64,000 bases of DNA from Comamonas sp. lk (GTDB lineage Bacteria; Pseudomonadota; Gammaproteobacteria; Burkholderiales; Burkholderiaceae_C). Under the pieces are notes generated by a model that saw only the letters and a list, made by a program, of their open reading frames with translations, searched no databases and was not told the origin of the DNA. Made by a program: the position numbers and the translations under genes. Where the stretch lies: NCBI RefSeq assembly GCF_900564145.1, contig NZ_UOOB01000001.1, forward strand, positions 372,001 to 436,000. Direction: 5' to 3'. Positions 52,244 to 62,204 of the stretch are shown one piece after another (the stretch's first letter is position 1; every line of letters starts with the position of its first letter).

Positions 52244-53545
52244 TCAGTGGCAGTCCTTGCGGGCAATATCCAGCAGGCGGGTGATTTCCTGGGGGTGCTT
52301 GCGGCAATTGTTGCGGTGCCACATGCCTATCAGAATCATGATGCCTGCCACCACCAGACCGAAGACGGTGATGGCGCCAAAAGCGGAGAGGCCGAACTTG
52401 GTGGAGAGGCTGTAGAAAGCGCCCATGGCCAAAATGGCAGCCTGCTCATTGAAGTTCTGCACTGCAATCGAGCGGCCCGCGCCCATGAGGTTATGGCCCC
52501 GATGCTGCAGCAGCGCGTTCATGGGCACCACCAGAAAACCGCCCAGGCCGCCCATCACGATCAGAAAGGGAACGGCCAGCCAGAGGTTGTCGATATAGAT
52601 CATGCACACCACCAGCAGACCCATGAGTATGCCCAGCGGAATCACGCTGGTGGCGTTGTCCAGGCGCATGCGCATGGAGGCTGCCACCGCGCCCACGGCC
52701 GTGCCTATGGCAACCACGCCGACCAGGGCCGAGGCCTGGGTGGTGCTATAGCCCAGAGCCGCAGCGCCCCAGGCCAGCACGATGTAGCGCAGATTGCCCG
52801 ACGCACCCCAGAACAAGGTGGTGGTGGACAGCGAAATCTGGCCCAGCTTGTCGGCCCACAGACGCTTGCTGCACAGCCAGAAGTCGGGCAGCAGACCGAC
52901 GATATTGGACAGCAGACCCTTGTTCGGGTCCTGACGCATGGGGCGCATGGCCACGCCGGTCAGCGGAATGTGCAGATTGAACCAGGCGGCAATGGCGTAG
53001 ATCAGGATCAGCACGGCAATCGCCGCTTCGGCAGGCGTATCCACGCCGGTGTCTATATAGGGGAAGTTGAAGGCCAGCAGATGGTGGGAAATCATGGGGC
53101 CCACCAACTGGCCGCCCACCAGCACGCCCAGGATGATGGAGGTGATGGTCAGTCCCTCGATCCAGCCATTGGCCTTGACCAGCTGGGAGGCCGGCAGCAG
53201 CTCGGTCAGGATGCCGTACTTGGCAGGGGAATAGGCCGCGGCGCCCAGACCGATCACCGCATAGGCGATCAGCGGGTGATGGCCGAACAGCATCATCAGG
53301 CAGCCCACCACCTTGATGGCATTGCTGATGAACATGACCCGCCCCTTGGGAAGAGCGTCCGCAAACGCTCCGACAAAGGGTGCCAGGACCACATAGAACA
53401 GGGCGAACATGGGCACCAGGGCGGCACGTTGCCACTCGGGGGCGCCATTGGCACGCAACAGCTCTACTGCGGTTACAAACAAGGCGTTGTCTGCCAGCGA
53501 GCTGAAAAACTGCGCCGACATGATGGTGTAGAAACCGCGCTTCAT
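52244..53545 (-). CDS. lplT: lysophospholipid transporter LplT
   Basis: A 433-residue MFS flippase for lysophospholipids. The family landmarks are MKRGFYTIMSAQFFSSLADNALF at the N-terminus, AALVPMFALFYVVLAPFVGAFAD, YSPAKYGILTELLP, and GGLGGFLVVPMNALLQHRGH. It moves 2-acyl lysophosphatidylethanolamine into the cytoplasm for re-acylation. The acyltransferase/ligase partner Aas is not here. It is divergent from alr, an arrangement common in Burkholderiales. The start fits the family exactly. Confidence 0.92.
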   Translation of the reverse strand: MKRGFYTIMSAQFFSSLADNALFVTAVELLRANGAPEWQRAALVPMFALFYVVLAPFVGAFADALPKGRVMFISNAIKVVGCLMMLFGHHPLIAYAVIGLGAAAYSPAKYGILTELLPASQLVKANGWIEGLTITSIILGVLVGGQLVGPMISHHLLAFNFPYIDTGVDTPAEAAIAVLILIYAIAAWFNLHIPLTGVAMRPMRQDPNKGLLSNIVGLLPDFWLCSKRLWADKLGQISLSTTTLFWGASGNLRYIVLAWGAAALGYSTTQASALVGVVAIGTAVGAVAASMRMRLDNATSVIPLGILMGLLVVCMIYIDNLWLAVPFLIVMGGLGGFLVVPMNALLQHRGHNLMGAGRSIAVQNFNEQAAILAMGAFYSLSTKFGLSAFGAITVFGLVVAGIMILIGMWHRNNCRKHPQEITRLLDIARKDCH

Positions 53546-53677
53546 GGATTAGCTGAAATCGGCATCGGCCGGGGCGATGCCGAGAAATAAGAAGCCCCGT
53601 GACAAGTGACTGGCGGTTATATCACGCAGTCCCGGGCTGACAGTGCCAGAATCCCGTAGGTCTGACTGAGAAAAAAC

Positions 53678-54784
53678 ATGCCGCGCCCCATCATTGCCAC
53701 CATACATCCTGAAGCCGTTCGCCACAATCTGGCACAGGTACAGCAAGCCGTTCCCGACGCCAAATTGTGGACCGTGGTCAAAGCCAACGCCTATGGCCAC
53801 GGTATAGAAAACGTGTTCGAAGGCCTGCGGGCGACCGATGGCTTTGCCATGCTGGACCTGGACGAAGCGCAGCGTCTGCGCACTCTGGGCTGGCGCGGGC
53901 CTCTTTTGCTGCTGGAAGGGGTGTTCGAGCTCCGCGATCTGGAACTGTGCTCGCGCCTGTCCATCTGGCATACCGTGCACTGCGACGAGCAGATCGACTG
54001 GCTGGCCGCCCACAAGACCCAGGTCGGCCATCGCGTCTTCCTCAAGATGAACAGCGGCATGAACCGCCTAGGCTTCACGCCCGAGCGCTTTCGCGCGGCC
54101 TATGCGCGCCTGAATGCTCTACCTCAGGTGGACGAAATCTCCTTCATGACCCATTTCAGCGATGCCGATGTGGACCATGGCATGGACCAGCAGCTGGAAA
54201 TCTTCCACAAGATCACCGAGGACCTGCCCGGCGAGCGCAGCATCAGCAACAGCGCTGCCACCATGCTGCATGGCGATCAAAGCCAGGTGCGTTGCGACTG
54301 GGTGCGACCCGGCATCGTGCTGTATGGCAGCTCGCCCGATTTCCCTGCGCACGATATCGCGCACTGGAATCTGCAGCCCGCGATGACGCTGTCCTCCAAG
54401 ATCATTGCCGTACAGGAGCTGCAGGCTGGTGACTCCGTGGGCTATGGCTCCAAGTTCCAGGCCGAAGGCTGCATGCGCCTGGGCGTGGTGGCTTGCGGCT
54501 ATGCCGACGGCTATCCGCGCCACTGCAACACGGGCACGCCGGTGCTGGTCAACGGCATGCGCACCCGCACTTTGGGCCGGGTCAGCATGGACATGCTGGC
54601 GGTGGATCTGACAGACATTCCCAAGGCCGGTTTGGGCAGCGAAGTTACGCTCTGGGGCCGCGCCAGCAACGGGGCAGTGCTGCCGATTGACGAGGTGGCC
54701 GCCGCCGCCGGCACCCTGGGCTATGAGCTGATGTGCGCCGTGGCCCCGCGCGTGCCCAAGGTGATTGAAGGCCAGGGCAAATAG
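53678..54784 (+). CDS. alr: alanine racemase
   Basis: A 368-residue PLP enzyme that makes D-alanine for peptidoglycan. The PLP lysine is Lys35 in VVKANAYGHG and the second catalytic base is Tyr256 in SVGYGSKF. The substrate-site regions KMNSGMNRLG and SNSAATMLHG, and the ending VGCYG-like SMDMLAVDLTD, are all in place. ATG 53678 gives the standard N-terminus (MPRPIIATIHPEAVRHNL). A bidirectional terminator follows. Confidence 0.95.
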   Translation: MPRPIIATIHPEAVRHNLAQVQQAVPDAKLWTVVKANAYGHGIENVFEGLRATDGFAMLDLDEAQRLRTLGWRGPLLLLEGVFELRDLELCSRLSIWHTVHCDEQIDWLAAHKTQVGHRVFLKMNSGMNRLGFTPERFRAAYARLNALPQVDEISFMTHFSDADVDHGMDQQLEIFHKITEDLPGERSISNSAATMLHGDQSQVRCDWVRPGIVLYGSSPDFPAHDIAHWNLQPAMTLSSKIIAVQELQAGDSVGYGSKFQAEGCMRLGVVACGYADGYPRHCNTGTPVLVNGMRTRTLGRVSMDMLAVDLTDIPKAGLGSEVTLWGRASNGAVLPIDEVAAAAGTLGYELMCAVAPRVPKVIEGQGK

Positions 54785-54858
54785 GCCTGCAGCTGCAAAG
54801 CCGCAGCACTCTGCGGCAGGTGTGAAAGACCAATCGCGCTCTAAACCTTACTCAGCGC

Positions 54859-54898
54859 AAAAAGGCACCGTTTCCTGAACTGGATTCGGTGCCTTTTT
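54859..54898. terminator. bidirectional terminator between alr and DUF4148 copy B
   Basis: AAAAAGGCACCG pairs with CGGTGCCTTTTT across a 16-nt loop; T runs on both strands. Confidence 0.85.
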
Positions 54899-54944
54899 AT
54901 CTCTGCCTCGGTGGCGTCTGGTACGCCTTTGGGCTTAGCGGCCA

Positions 54945-55289
54945 TTAACCCGCCATGGCCCGGTTGCGTGCCTCACGCTGTGCCGGCGTTTCGCTGCGCA
55001 GCTCATTGACCACGGCTTCACGTGTCTTGCCTGCTCCCTTGGCGGCGATAGGCATGGGGTAGTTGCTGTCACCGTAGGCCAGCAGGCCTTGTCGCATCGC
55101 AGCCGCTGTCTCCGCCTTGACCTGGTCACGCGTTTTCTGGCTGATGAAATGGTCGGGGTGAACGACGACACCTTTTTCCGTGGTGGTCGGGTGCTCGTAG
55201 GCCGCAGAGGCCAGGCCGGGCAGGCCCAGGGCCACCACAGCGGCAGCGTTGGCAAGCAGCAAGGAAATGGACAGATGACGTTGGGACAT
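54945..55289 (-). CDS. small exported DUF4148-family protein, copy B
   Basis: A 114-residue exported protein nearly identical in its first half to copy A at 3879 (signal peptide MSQRHLSISLLLANAAAVVA; then YEHPTTTEKGVVVHPDHFIS). DUF4148 patterns KTRDQVKAETAAAMRQG and KTREAVVNELRSE follow. The second half has drifted more, with one residue lost (YPMPIAAKG). CAGGAG precedes the ATG. The function is unknown. The shared promoter predicts co-expression with copy A. Confidence 0.85.
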   Translation of the reverse strand: MSQRHLSISLLLANAAAVVALGLPGLASAAYEHPTTTEKGVVVHPDHFISQKTRDQVKAETAAAMRQGLLAYGDSNYPMPIAAKGAGKTREAVVNELRSETPAQREARNRAMAG

Positions 55290-55424
55290 GTTGCGACTCC
55301 TGATGGATGTGGATGAAACCTAGACCTCACATGGCTTGGCTATGTGGTGAGTAGATGGCTTCATCCTAGAAAGCCGAACCCCACAGAATCAGGACAGCAC
55401 GGTGATATTCCTGTCATCTTTCAT
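55290..55424 (-). promoter_or_regulatory. duplicated promoter/leader of DUF4148 gene, copy B
   Basis: Minus-strand counterpart of 3744-3878. Identity is complete for the distal 46 bases and remains high through TCTAGGATGAAGCCATCTAC; it falls off between there and TCTAGGTTTCATC, and the ribosome binding site is kept. The strongest conservation lies away from the coding start, which argues for a protein-binding site rather than plain sequence drift. Confidence 0.6.
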
Positions 55425-55461
55425 AGCGCGGACGTGCGCCGAGCAGCTCGCCAACGCCTTC

Positions 55462-56451
55462 TTAAAACGCGTGGGCCATGCCAAGACCAAACGAGGTGCC
55501 TGAGTCTGCGCGGTGTGCATAGCTCTTGCGGCCCAGGCTGGCGTACAGCGTCGTTCGTTTGGACATGGCGTAGTCCGCGCCCAGCGAATAGAAATGGTTG
55601 CTCTGCGCCTGCAGGCGCTGGCGGCCATAGCCGGCCTTGAGCGTGGTCAGCCCTATCTGGTAGGTGGCACCCAGTGTGAGAGCTTTGGCGGTGCTGGCGT
55701 TCTGGGCCGTGCGGCTATAGTCCCAGGCACCCATCACGGCGGCGGCGCCAAAGCGGTATTTGAGGGCTGCAAAACTGTCCTTGTCACCGCTGCTGTTGCG
55801 CTCGAAGGCCAGCATGCCGCTCAAGCTGTCGGAGTCGTAATTGAGCGAGGCCGAGTAGCCGCGCCCTTCGCGGCGCAGGCTGAGCGGCACTTCGGTGCGC
55901 TCCGGCGATGCGCTCAGGTGCAAGGTAAAGCCGCCCACCGTGGGCGAGTCGTAGAAGATGCCATTGGCCATGCGCCCGTATTCCGCCGTGCCGTTATTGC
56001 TGTAGCGGTTGGTGGGCGTGAGGTAATGCCATTGATGCCAGGCAGGCGAGGCAATGCGGTTGAAGTTGCCCCAGGGGTCGAACTTCCAGTCCTGCGACCA
56101 CATGGCCGACAGCGCGCGGCCCAGGCGCACGTGGCCGAAACTGCCTTGCAGTCCAACGGAGGATTCGTCATGCCAGAACGGTTTTTTGCCGTGGTCTTCC
56201 GTCAGGCCGGTATCCAGGTCAAAGCGGGTGCTCAGGCGAAAGCTGGCCTTGAGGCCGCCGCCCAGATCTTCATATCCGGCAATGGACAGATGGCTGCGCT
56301 GAATCGTGCCTGCCTGGCCGGTGCCGTCAAAGCTCCGGTAGATGCCGCCATCGAGCAGGCCGTTGATGCTGACCTGAGACTGGGCAGCTGCGGGCAGGGC
56401 CGTGGAGAAAATCGTGAAACAACCGAGGGACAGCAAATGACTGCGATGCAT
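55462..56451 (-). CDS. Gram-negative general porin (Burkholderiales type)
   Basis: A 329-residue outer-membrane porin. ATG 56451 (MHRSHLLSLGCF...) has AAGGA upstream and gives a signal peptide cleaved near AAAQS. The mature start QVSINGLLDGGIYRSFDG and the block QRSHLSIAGYEDLGGGLKASFRL match the trimeric porin family of Burkholderiales (OmpC-like). LRLGRALS-type constriction region and the terminal aromatic (GLGMAHAF) are present. Substrate selectivity is unknown. It stands alone, upstream of the DUF4148 promoter. Confidence 0.9.
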   Translation of the reverse strand: MHRSHLLSLGCFTIFSTALPAAAQSQVSINGLLDGGIYRSFDGTGQAGTIQRSHLSIAGYEDLGGGLKASFRLSTRFDLDTGLTEDHGKKPFWHDESSVGLQGSFGHVRLGRALSAMWSQDWKFDPWGNFNRIASPAWHQWHYLTPTNRYSNNGTAEYGRMANGIFYDSPTVGGFTLHLSASPERTEVPLSLRREGRGYSASLNYDSDSLSGMLAFERNSSGDKDSFAALKYRFGAAAVMGAWDYSRTAQNASTAKALTLGATYQIGLTTLKAGYGRQRLQAQSNHFYSLGADYAMSKRTTLYASLGRKSYAHRADSGTSFGLGMAHAF

Positions 56452-56654
56452 GCGGCAGATATTCCTTTTTTGAAAGCAAATGACTTCATCCATGGCACGC
56501 AGGCCACAGTGAAATTTGGTTGAGAGAGAGGGGCGCGAAGTCCCCGTATGACAGCGGCGGCAAGAGCCGCCGGATTCTTGGTGCGCAATGCCTGTTGTAG
56601 TGCCGCGCCATGAAATCCAAGACCTACCTAGAAATAGGTGGTTTCGAAATTATG

Positions 56655-56688
56655 AAAGACGGGCCTGGCGCAAGTCCAGCCCGCCGTC
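56655..56688 (-). terminator. intrinsic terminator after the M66-like protease gene
   Basis: On the minus strand GGGCTGG-ACTTGCG-CCAGGCCC with outer GACGG/CCGTC pairs is followed by TTTCATAATTT, 37 bp after the stop. Confidence 0.65.
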
Positions 56689-56724
56689 AGCAGCTATTCA
56701 GCTGTTCAGTCTGCAGGCCTGCTT

Positions 56725-59499
56725 TCAGCGCCTTGTGTTGGCCAAGGCTTCCAGATAGCGCACCTTGTCACTGTCGAGCAAGCTCATGACCATGCTGTCG
56801 CCCGCAACCAGCCCATTCCATTGCTGGTTGCTGCCGCCGTTGCAACCGTAGGTGATGAGCGTGCCCACATTGTTGGTCAGGTGCCCGGTATTCAAGTCCA
56901 TGCAACGATTGCCGCGCGCAATGCGTTTGGCAACGCTGGTGTCCCAGACCTGGCTGTCCTTGGTGATGTCGCAGGCCTGGAGCTTGATGGCGCTGTTGCC
57001 GCCCTGATCCGTCAGGCACATTCCCAGATCAGCACGGCTGCGAATGCTGCCGCGACCATCGAGAATCCACTGCTCGTTCACATCTCCGCGGCACAGGCTC
57101 TTGCCCGCCACTTGCACATTGGCTCCCACTTTCTGGATGCAGTTGCCGTTGGGCATAAGCATGGATTGGGCGGCCGGAATCAAGGGCTGGCTATTCAGCC
57201 CCAGCTTCTGGATGAGCGCCAGCAAGGCCAGCTGTGCCGACGGCTGATCCAGCTGGTCGGCATAGGCCGCAAGCCAGCGATTCAGGCGTTGTGCACTTTG
57301 CTTTTGCTCGGTGTAGCGCTCGAATTGCTGGTAGGCGCCAGCACCCAGCTCACGCGCGTAATCGGCATAGCTGTCGTACAGCAGCTGGTCGGCGCTGCTG
57401 AGTGCCAGCACCTTCTTGCCTTCCAGCGCCAGCAATCCCTTCTCCAGCTCGGGCAGCTCTACCTTGCGGATCGCGGTGTAAGCAGCGCCCTTGCCAACCA
57501 CCACCGGCGGGGGCATGACCGGCAGGTTCTGCGCAATCTGCAGTGTGTAAAGCAAGCTGGGGCTGGCCGCCCCTGTCTGGCAGTACAACTGGGCGCCCGT
57601 GGGTTGCTCGCTTTGCGCCAGATTCACATGCAATTTGTTGACAAGCCCGGTCTGCATGCGCTTGCCGGCCACGGCGATGCGCTGATTGGCGCGACCGGCA
57701 AAGCTCACATCCAGCCAGCACTGACGCGCCTCGGTCTTGGAAGCGGCTTGCTGTGGCAGTTCGAAAACATTGCCCCAGTTGCTGCGTGCAGCGGGATAGA
57801 TCAGCGCCTTGTCGGTCTCGGGGTCATATCCGCCCAGCAAGGTGATCACCGGCACGCCTTGCAGGCGTGGAGCCAGAAACAGACCGCTGGCGCTGTTGTA
57901 CCAGACGGTGGACTGATTCGTGGGCACGGCGGGAGCAAAAGCCTGCATGCTTCGGGAGCTGGCGTTCCACTTGGTGTAACCCGTGGCAGAGCCTGGAGTC
58001 AGTACCGGCTTGTCCAGACTGGGCTGGATCTTCATCTGCGTGCTATAGCCCGTGTAGTGGGTATAGAGGGACAGTGCGCTTTCATAATGACCGCCCGACA
58101 TGGCATCCGAAGCAAAGCTGTAAGTGTTCTCAAACACCGGCATGCCTTCTAAGCCCGCATCCTTGGCCCGAGTCCAGTGCAGATTGGCGCGCATGCGTTT
58201 GCGATAGCCTATATAGCCCCAGCCGCTGTCATGGTGGTGACCCGACCAAAAACGATTGCCGTTTTGCTCTCCCGGGTAATGCCCCAGACCATAGTGATGG
58301 CCGATCTCATGGCTGAACTCGTTACCCCGCGTGGCATACAGCGTGAGAATGCCGTTGCCGCCGCTAAGGCCGTGGCCTTGTACGCCGTTTGCGTACAGAC
58401 CACGAGCATGGTGAGCCACCGCGCTTTGAAAGACCTGAGGCTGCTGTTGTGACTGCATGCCCGAGCTGGTGACACCAAAATTGGCCAGGTTGATGCCGGT
58501 GCTGAAAGTGGCTTTGGCGGTGTTCTCGCGCATGTCGCCGTCATACGTGCCGCCAGTGACCGCGCTGGCGGTTTCGTAAATGCTGCCGCTGGCCACCATG
58601 ACCTTGCTCAGCCGCACGCGCTCGTAATATGCGGCCGTCAGCTTGGCCAGCGGAACGGTCTGAAAGTAATCCGTCGCAGCCTTGGCTGGCTGATTGAGAA
58701 ACCAGTGATCGTCGGAGCTCGATGGCGCATCCGTCAACATGCCCAGCTCAATGCTGTGCACCACCAGCTCGGCCGGTGCGGCAAACTCAATCGCATTCGC
58801 CGTCAGCGTGCCACTGCGGTTTTTGGCATCGCTGACCCGCAATTCCAGGCCAGGCTTGACCCAGTCCCACGGCAGCACCGCAGACCAGGCGCGGCGTGAG
58901 TACACATAGTCAGGGCGACCATCCTGGTTGGCATAGTCGGAGCGGAATATCTCGTTGGGGTGGCGCAGCTGCAGCGTGCCCATGCTGAGCCCGTTCACGG
59001 ATACCGTCACCGTCAGCCCATTCACGTCCTGCAGCGATGGATCGGGCGTGACCAGCAGCAGCGCTTCGCGCTCGCTGGTCAAGGTCGGCATATGCCTGGC
59101 GGTATTTCCCGAAGGGTCTACCGTGTGGCTCTGGGCAAACTGCACCATGGCCGGCAGGCTGCCGCCCAGGTCGTTTCTTACCGCACGATCCTGGCCGGTC
59201 TTGTCATGGTCGTAAAAGCCCAGAGCCTTGAGCATGGCGTACTTGCCGCCCAGCGGCTCTGGATAAGGCTGAACCACGGCAGGAGGCTGAACGTCGGACC
59301 CGCCATTCCCACCGCTGCCTGCATCACCGTTGTTGCCGCCTTCGCTGCCACCACCAACCGGCGGTGCTATCGGGATGGAGGGTTGGCCATTGTCTGTTGG
59401 CGGTTTTGAAACTGAATTACCCCCGTCTTCGCCTCCTCCGCATCCTGCCAAAAAAGTGATGAGCGTGCCTAAAAAGGCCGCCTTATATAGCTTTTGCAT
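56725..59499 (-). CDS. lipoprotein metalloprotease, M66 (StcE/dictomallein) type, with C-terminal lectin-like region
   Basis: A 924-residue surface or secreted lipoprotein: signal peptide and lipobox LAGC (lipidated Cys20), then a Gly/Asn/Pro-rich linker to about residue 80. The catalytic motif HEIGHHYGLGH (His397, Glu398, His401, His407) is a metzincin HExxHxxGxxH site in the context TRGNEFSHEIGHH, as in the M66 proteases StcE and dictomallein, which cut mucin-type glycoproteins. Residues about 790-905 hold QW/CMDLN-type repeats (NEQWILDG, CLTDQGG, RCMDLNTG, NQQWNG) like a ricin-B beta-trefoil. A glycoprotein-degrading role is inferred. GAGGGAG precedes the ATG. No secretion genes are adjacent. 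Confidence 0.85.
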   Translation of the reverse strand: MQKLYKAAFLGTLITFLAGCGGGEDGGNSVSKPPTDNGQPSIPIAPPVGGGSEGGNNGDAGSGGNGGSDVQPPAVVQPYPEPLGGKYAMLKALGFYDHDKTGQDRAVRNDLGGSLPAMVQFAQSHTVDPSGNTARHMPTLTSEREALLLVTPDPSLQDVNGLTVTVSVNGLSMGTLQLRHPNEIFRSDYANQDGRPDYVYSRRAWSAVLPWDWVKPGLELRVSDAKNRSGTLTANAIEFAAPAELVVHSIELGMLTDAPSSSDDHWFLNQPAKAATDYFQTVPLAKLTAAYYERVRLSKVMVASGSIYETASAVTGGTYDGDMRENTAKATFSTGINLANFGVTSSGMQSQQQPQVFQSAVAHHARGLYANGVQGHGLSGGNGILTLYATRGNEFSHEIGHHYGLGHYPGEQNGNRFWSGHHHDSGWGYIGYRKRMRANLHWTRAKDAGLEGMPVFENTYSFASDAMSGGHYESALSLYTHYTGYSTQMKIQPSLDKPVLTPGSATGYTKWNASSRSMQAFAPAVPTNQSTVWYNSASGLFLAPRLQGVPVITLLGGYDPETDKALIYPAARSNWGNVFELPQQAASKTEARQCWLDVSFAGRANQRIAVAGKRMQTGLVNKLHVNLAQSEQPTGAQLYCQTGAASPSLLYTLQIAQNLPVMPPPVVVGKGAAYTAIRKVELPELEKGLLALEGKKVLALSSADQLLYDSYADYARELGAGAYQQFERYTEQKQSAQRLNRWLAAYADQLDQPSAQLALLALIQKLGLNSQPLIPAAQSMLMPNGNCIQKVGANVQVAGKSLCRGDVNEQWILDGRGSIRSRADLGMCLTDQGGNSAIKLQACDITKDSQVWDTSVAKRIARGNRCMDLNTGHLTNNVGTLITYGCNGGSNQQWNGLVAGDSMVMSLLDSDKVRYLEALANTRR

Positions 59500-59720
59500 G
59501 AACTCCCTCGTCTTATGAGCCGGGGGATTCTAGGAAGCGCTTTGCTGCTGGAAAGCGGAAAACGAAGCCGCATTTGAAAGACTATGTAATAAAGTGACAA
59601 GCGCGTGCTCACATCACCAAGTGCTTCAAAAATATGAGCGAATTTTCTATGACCTGATTGATTTAGGTCACAGCGGGCAGCAGCAAATACTCACTGCAAG
59701 CGCCATGCGCTTCGCCGCAG

Positions 59721-60902
59721 CTATCCGTTGCGGCCGTCCACGCCTGTGCTCGCCCAGATGCGGTTCATCTCGCTGCAAAACGGCTGGGCGCACGGTGCCA
59801 GGCCCTGGTACTGGCAGCCGCCGGTCATGCACAGATGCGAGCGGTGTTCGTTGTTGCGGCGAGGGATGGGCAAGGCGTTAGCGGCCTGCGCTGCGGCCAT
59901 CATCAGCCAGGGGTCCGATTTGTTCTGCAGCAGTTGCTGCACTTCCTGGGCCAGTGCGGGGGCTTGCATGGTCAGTGGCAGACTGGCAAGCTGCGCCGGC
60001 GTGGAGGGCGCAGCTGCGGCGCTGACCGGCTGCAACTCCAGCCAGAGCAGGGCACTGGTGGCCAAGCCTGCAGTGCCGCCGGCAACCGCTGCCTGCGGCT
60101 GCAGCACCAGTGCCAGCGGGCCGCTGGGCAAGGCAGGCAGGGCAGAGCTGTCCAACGGCAAGCGCATGGGAGCCAGGCCTGGTGCCGGGCCTGGCACCGG
60201 GCCAGGTATCTGGCTGGCTGAAGGCGCAGCAGCACCCACGGCTTGCGCCCATGCAGCAGGTACTTGCAGCGTCAGCGAAAAGCCGCGCTCGCCCTGGGCG
60301 GTGAGCAGCGTGCCTTGTTGTACCAGCCAGTTTTGCAGCAGCGGCAGGCGGGGAGCTGAAGCGGTGACTTCCGGGCTGCGCCCGGCTTGCTCCAGCGCGG
60401 CTGCGGCCGTGGGAGAGAGTGCGGCTGCCGTCTGCAAGGCCGATCTGGGAGCGGTGGGACCGGACTGGGCAGAAGCGGCCTGCACCAGCGCCTGCATCAA
60501 GGCCACCGAGCCCTGCTGCCCGGCCAGCAGCTGCAAGGGTTGAGTCTGGCCTTGAATGGTGACCAGGATCTGCGCCAGCAACTTCTGCAAAAACTGCTGT
60601 GTGGTCGCTGGCAGACCCTGGGTGGGCCAGGTGGCTGGCGCTGCACCGGGGCTGCTCTGAATTTGCAGAGCCAGTTGGGCAATCAAATACTCAAAGGCCT
60701 GCAGCTTGAGGTTTTGCAAGGTCTGCGCCGACCATTGCACGCTGCTGGTCACCGGAGTTGCGGGCGTCGTGGCTTGCGCCTGGCCTGCTGCAGCCAAGGC
60801 GGCTGCGGGCAGAGGCGTCAACGCAGCTGCCGCCGCTTGCGCCTGCCCGGTAGGGGCAGACACCGGCAGCACGGGGAGGACGGGACTCAGAGGCGCAGTC
60901 AT
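59721..60902 (-). CDS. Ala/Gln/Pro-rich protein of unknown function with cysteine-rich tail
   Basis: A 393-residue low-complexity protein. The first 325 residues are rich in Ala, Gln, Pro and Leu with amphipathic patches (LKLQAFEYLIAQLALQIQ, QQFLQKLLAQILVTIQGQ, SLTLQVPAAWAQAV, LWLELQPVS). This recalls the flagellar hook-length protein FliK, but no flagellar genes are near. The last 40 residues are different: RSHLCMTGGCQYQGLAPCAQPFC, four cysteines and a histidine in a compact tail that could bind a metal. No signal peptide. Function unknown. It reads as a real gene because the frame is uninterrupted and the termini are sensible. Confidence 0.6.
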   Translation of the reverse strand: MTAPLSPVLPVLPVSAPTGQAQAAAAALTPLPAAALAAAGQAQATTPATPVTSSVQWSAQTLQNLKLQAFEYLIAQLALQIQSSPGAAPATWPTQGLPATTQQFLQKLLAQILVTIQGQTQPLQLLAGQQGSVALMQALVQAASAQSGPTAPRSALQTAAALSPTAAAALEQAGRSPEVTASAPRLPLLQNWLVQQGTLLTAQGERGFSLTLQVPAAWAQAVGAAAPSASQIPGPVPGPAPGLAPMRLPLDSSALPALPSGPLALVLQPQAAVAGGTAGLATSALLWLELQPVSAAAAPSTPAQLASLPLTMQAPALAQEVQQLLQNKSDPWLMMAAAQAANALPIPRRNNEHRSHLCMTGGCQYQGLAPCAQPFCSEMNRIWASTGVDGRNG

Positions 60903-60960
60903 GACGATCCGGGATCAATCGCAAAACAGGGATTGCTCCATTGTGCCGTTCCGCGCTTGA

Positions 60961-61018
60961 GCTATCAAAAACAGAGCTACAAGCGCCTGATGGATAAGCG
61001 CTTGAGCCGTGTTTGGCT
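60961..61018. repeat. short palindromic intergenic repeat (family P), copy 5
   Basis: GCTATCAAAAACAGAGCTAC, then AAGCGCCTGATGGATAAGCG, then CTTGAGCCGTGTTTGG. The AAGCGC...GCGCTT stem is clear. It fills the gap between metH and the cysteine-tailed protein gene. Confidence 0.6.
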
Positions 61019-61023
61019 TGAAA

Positions 61024-62100
<1,077 letters not shown>

Positions 62101-62204
62101 AGCCTGCCATTGTAGGAAGGTCGGGAGCTGACGACTCCCAGTGTTTGGGTAAACCAGTCATGCCCAAGGTGATCGGGGAGGGTGATCACCTCGGGACAGG
62201 GGCT

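Noticed and set aside
52220..53590. 456-codon plus-strand open frame
   Set aside because: Antisense to lplT, a clear family member; the composition (Gln/His/Gly-rich) is that of reverse-strand shadow.
62101..62204. Possible cobalamin riboswitch before metH
   Set aside because: The gap is only 104 bp and has no recognisable B12-box.
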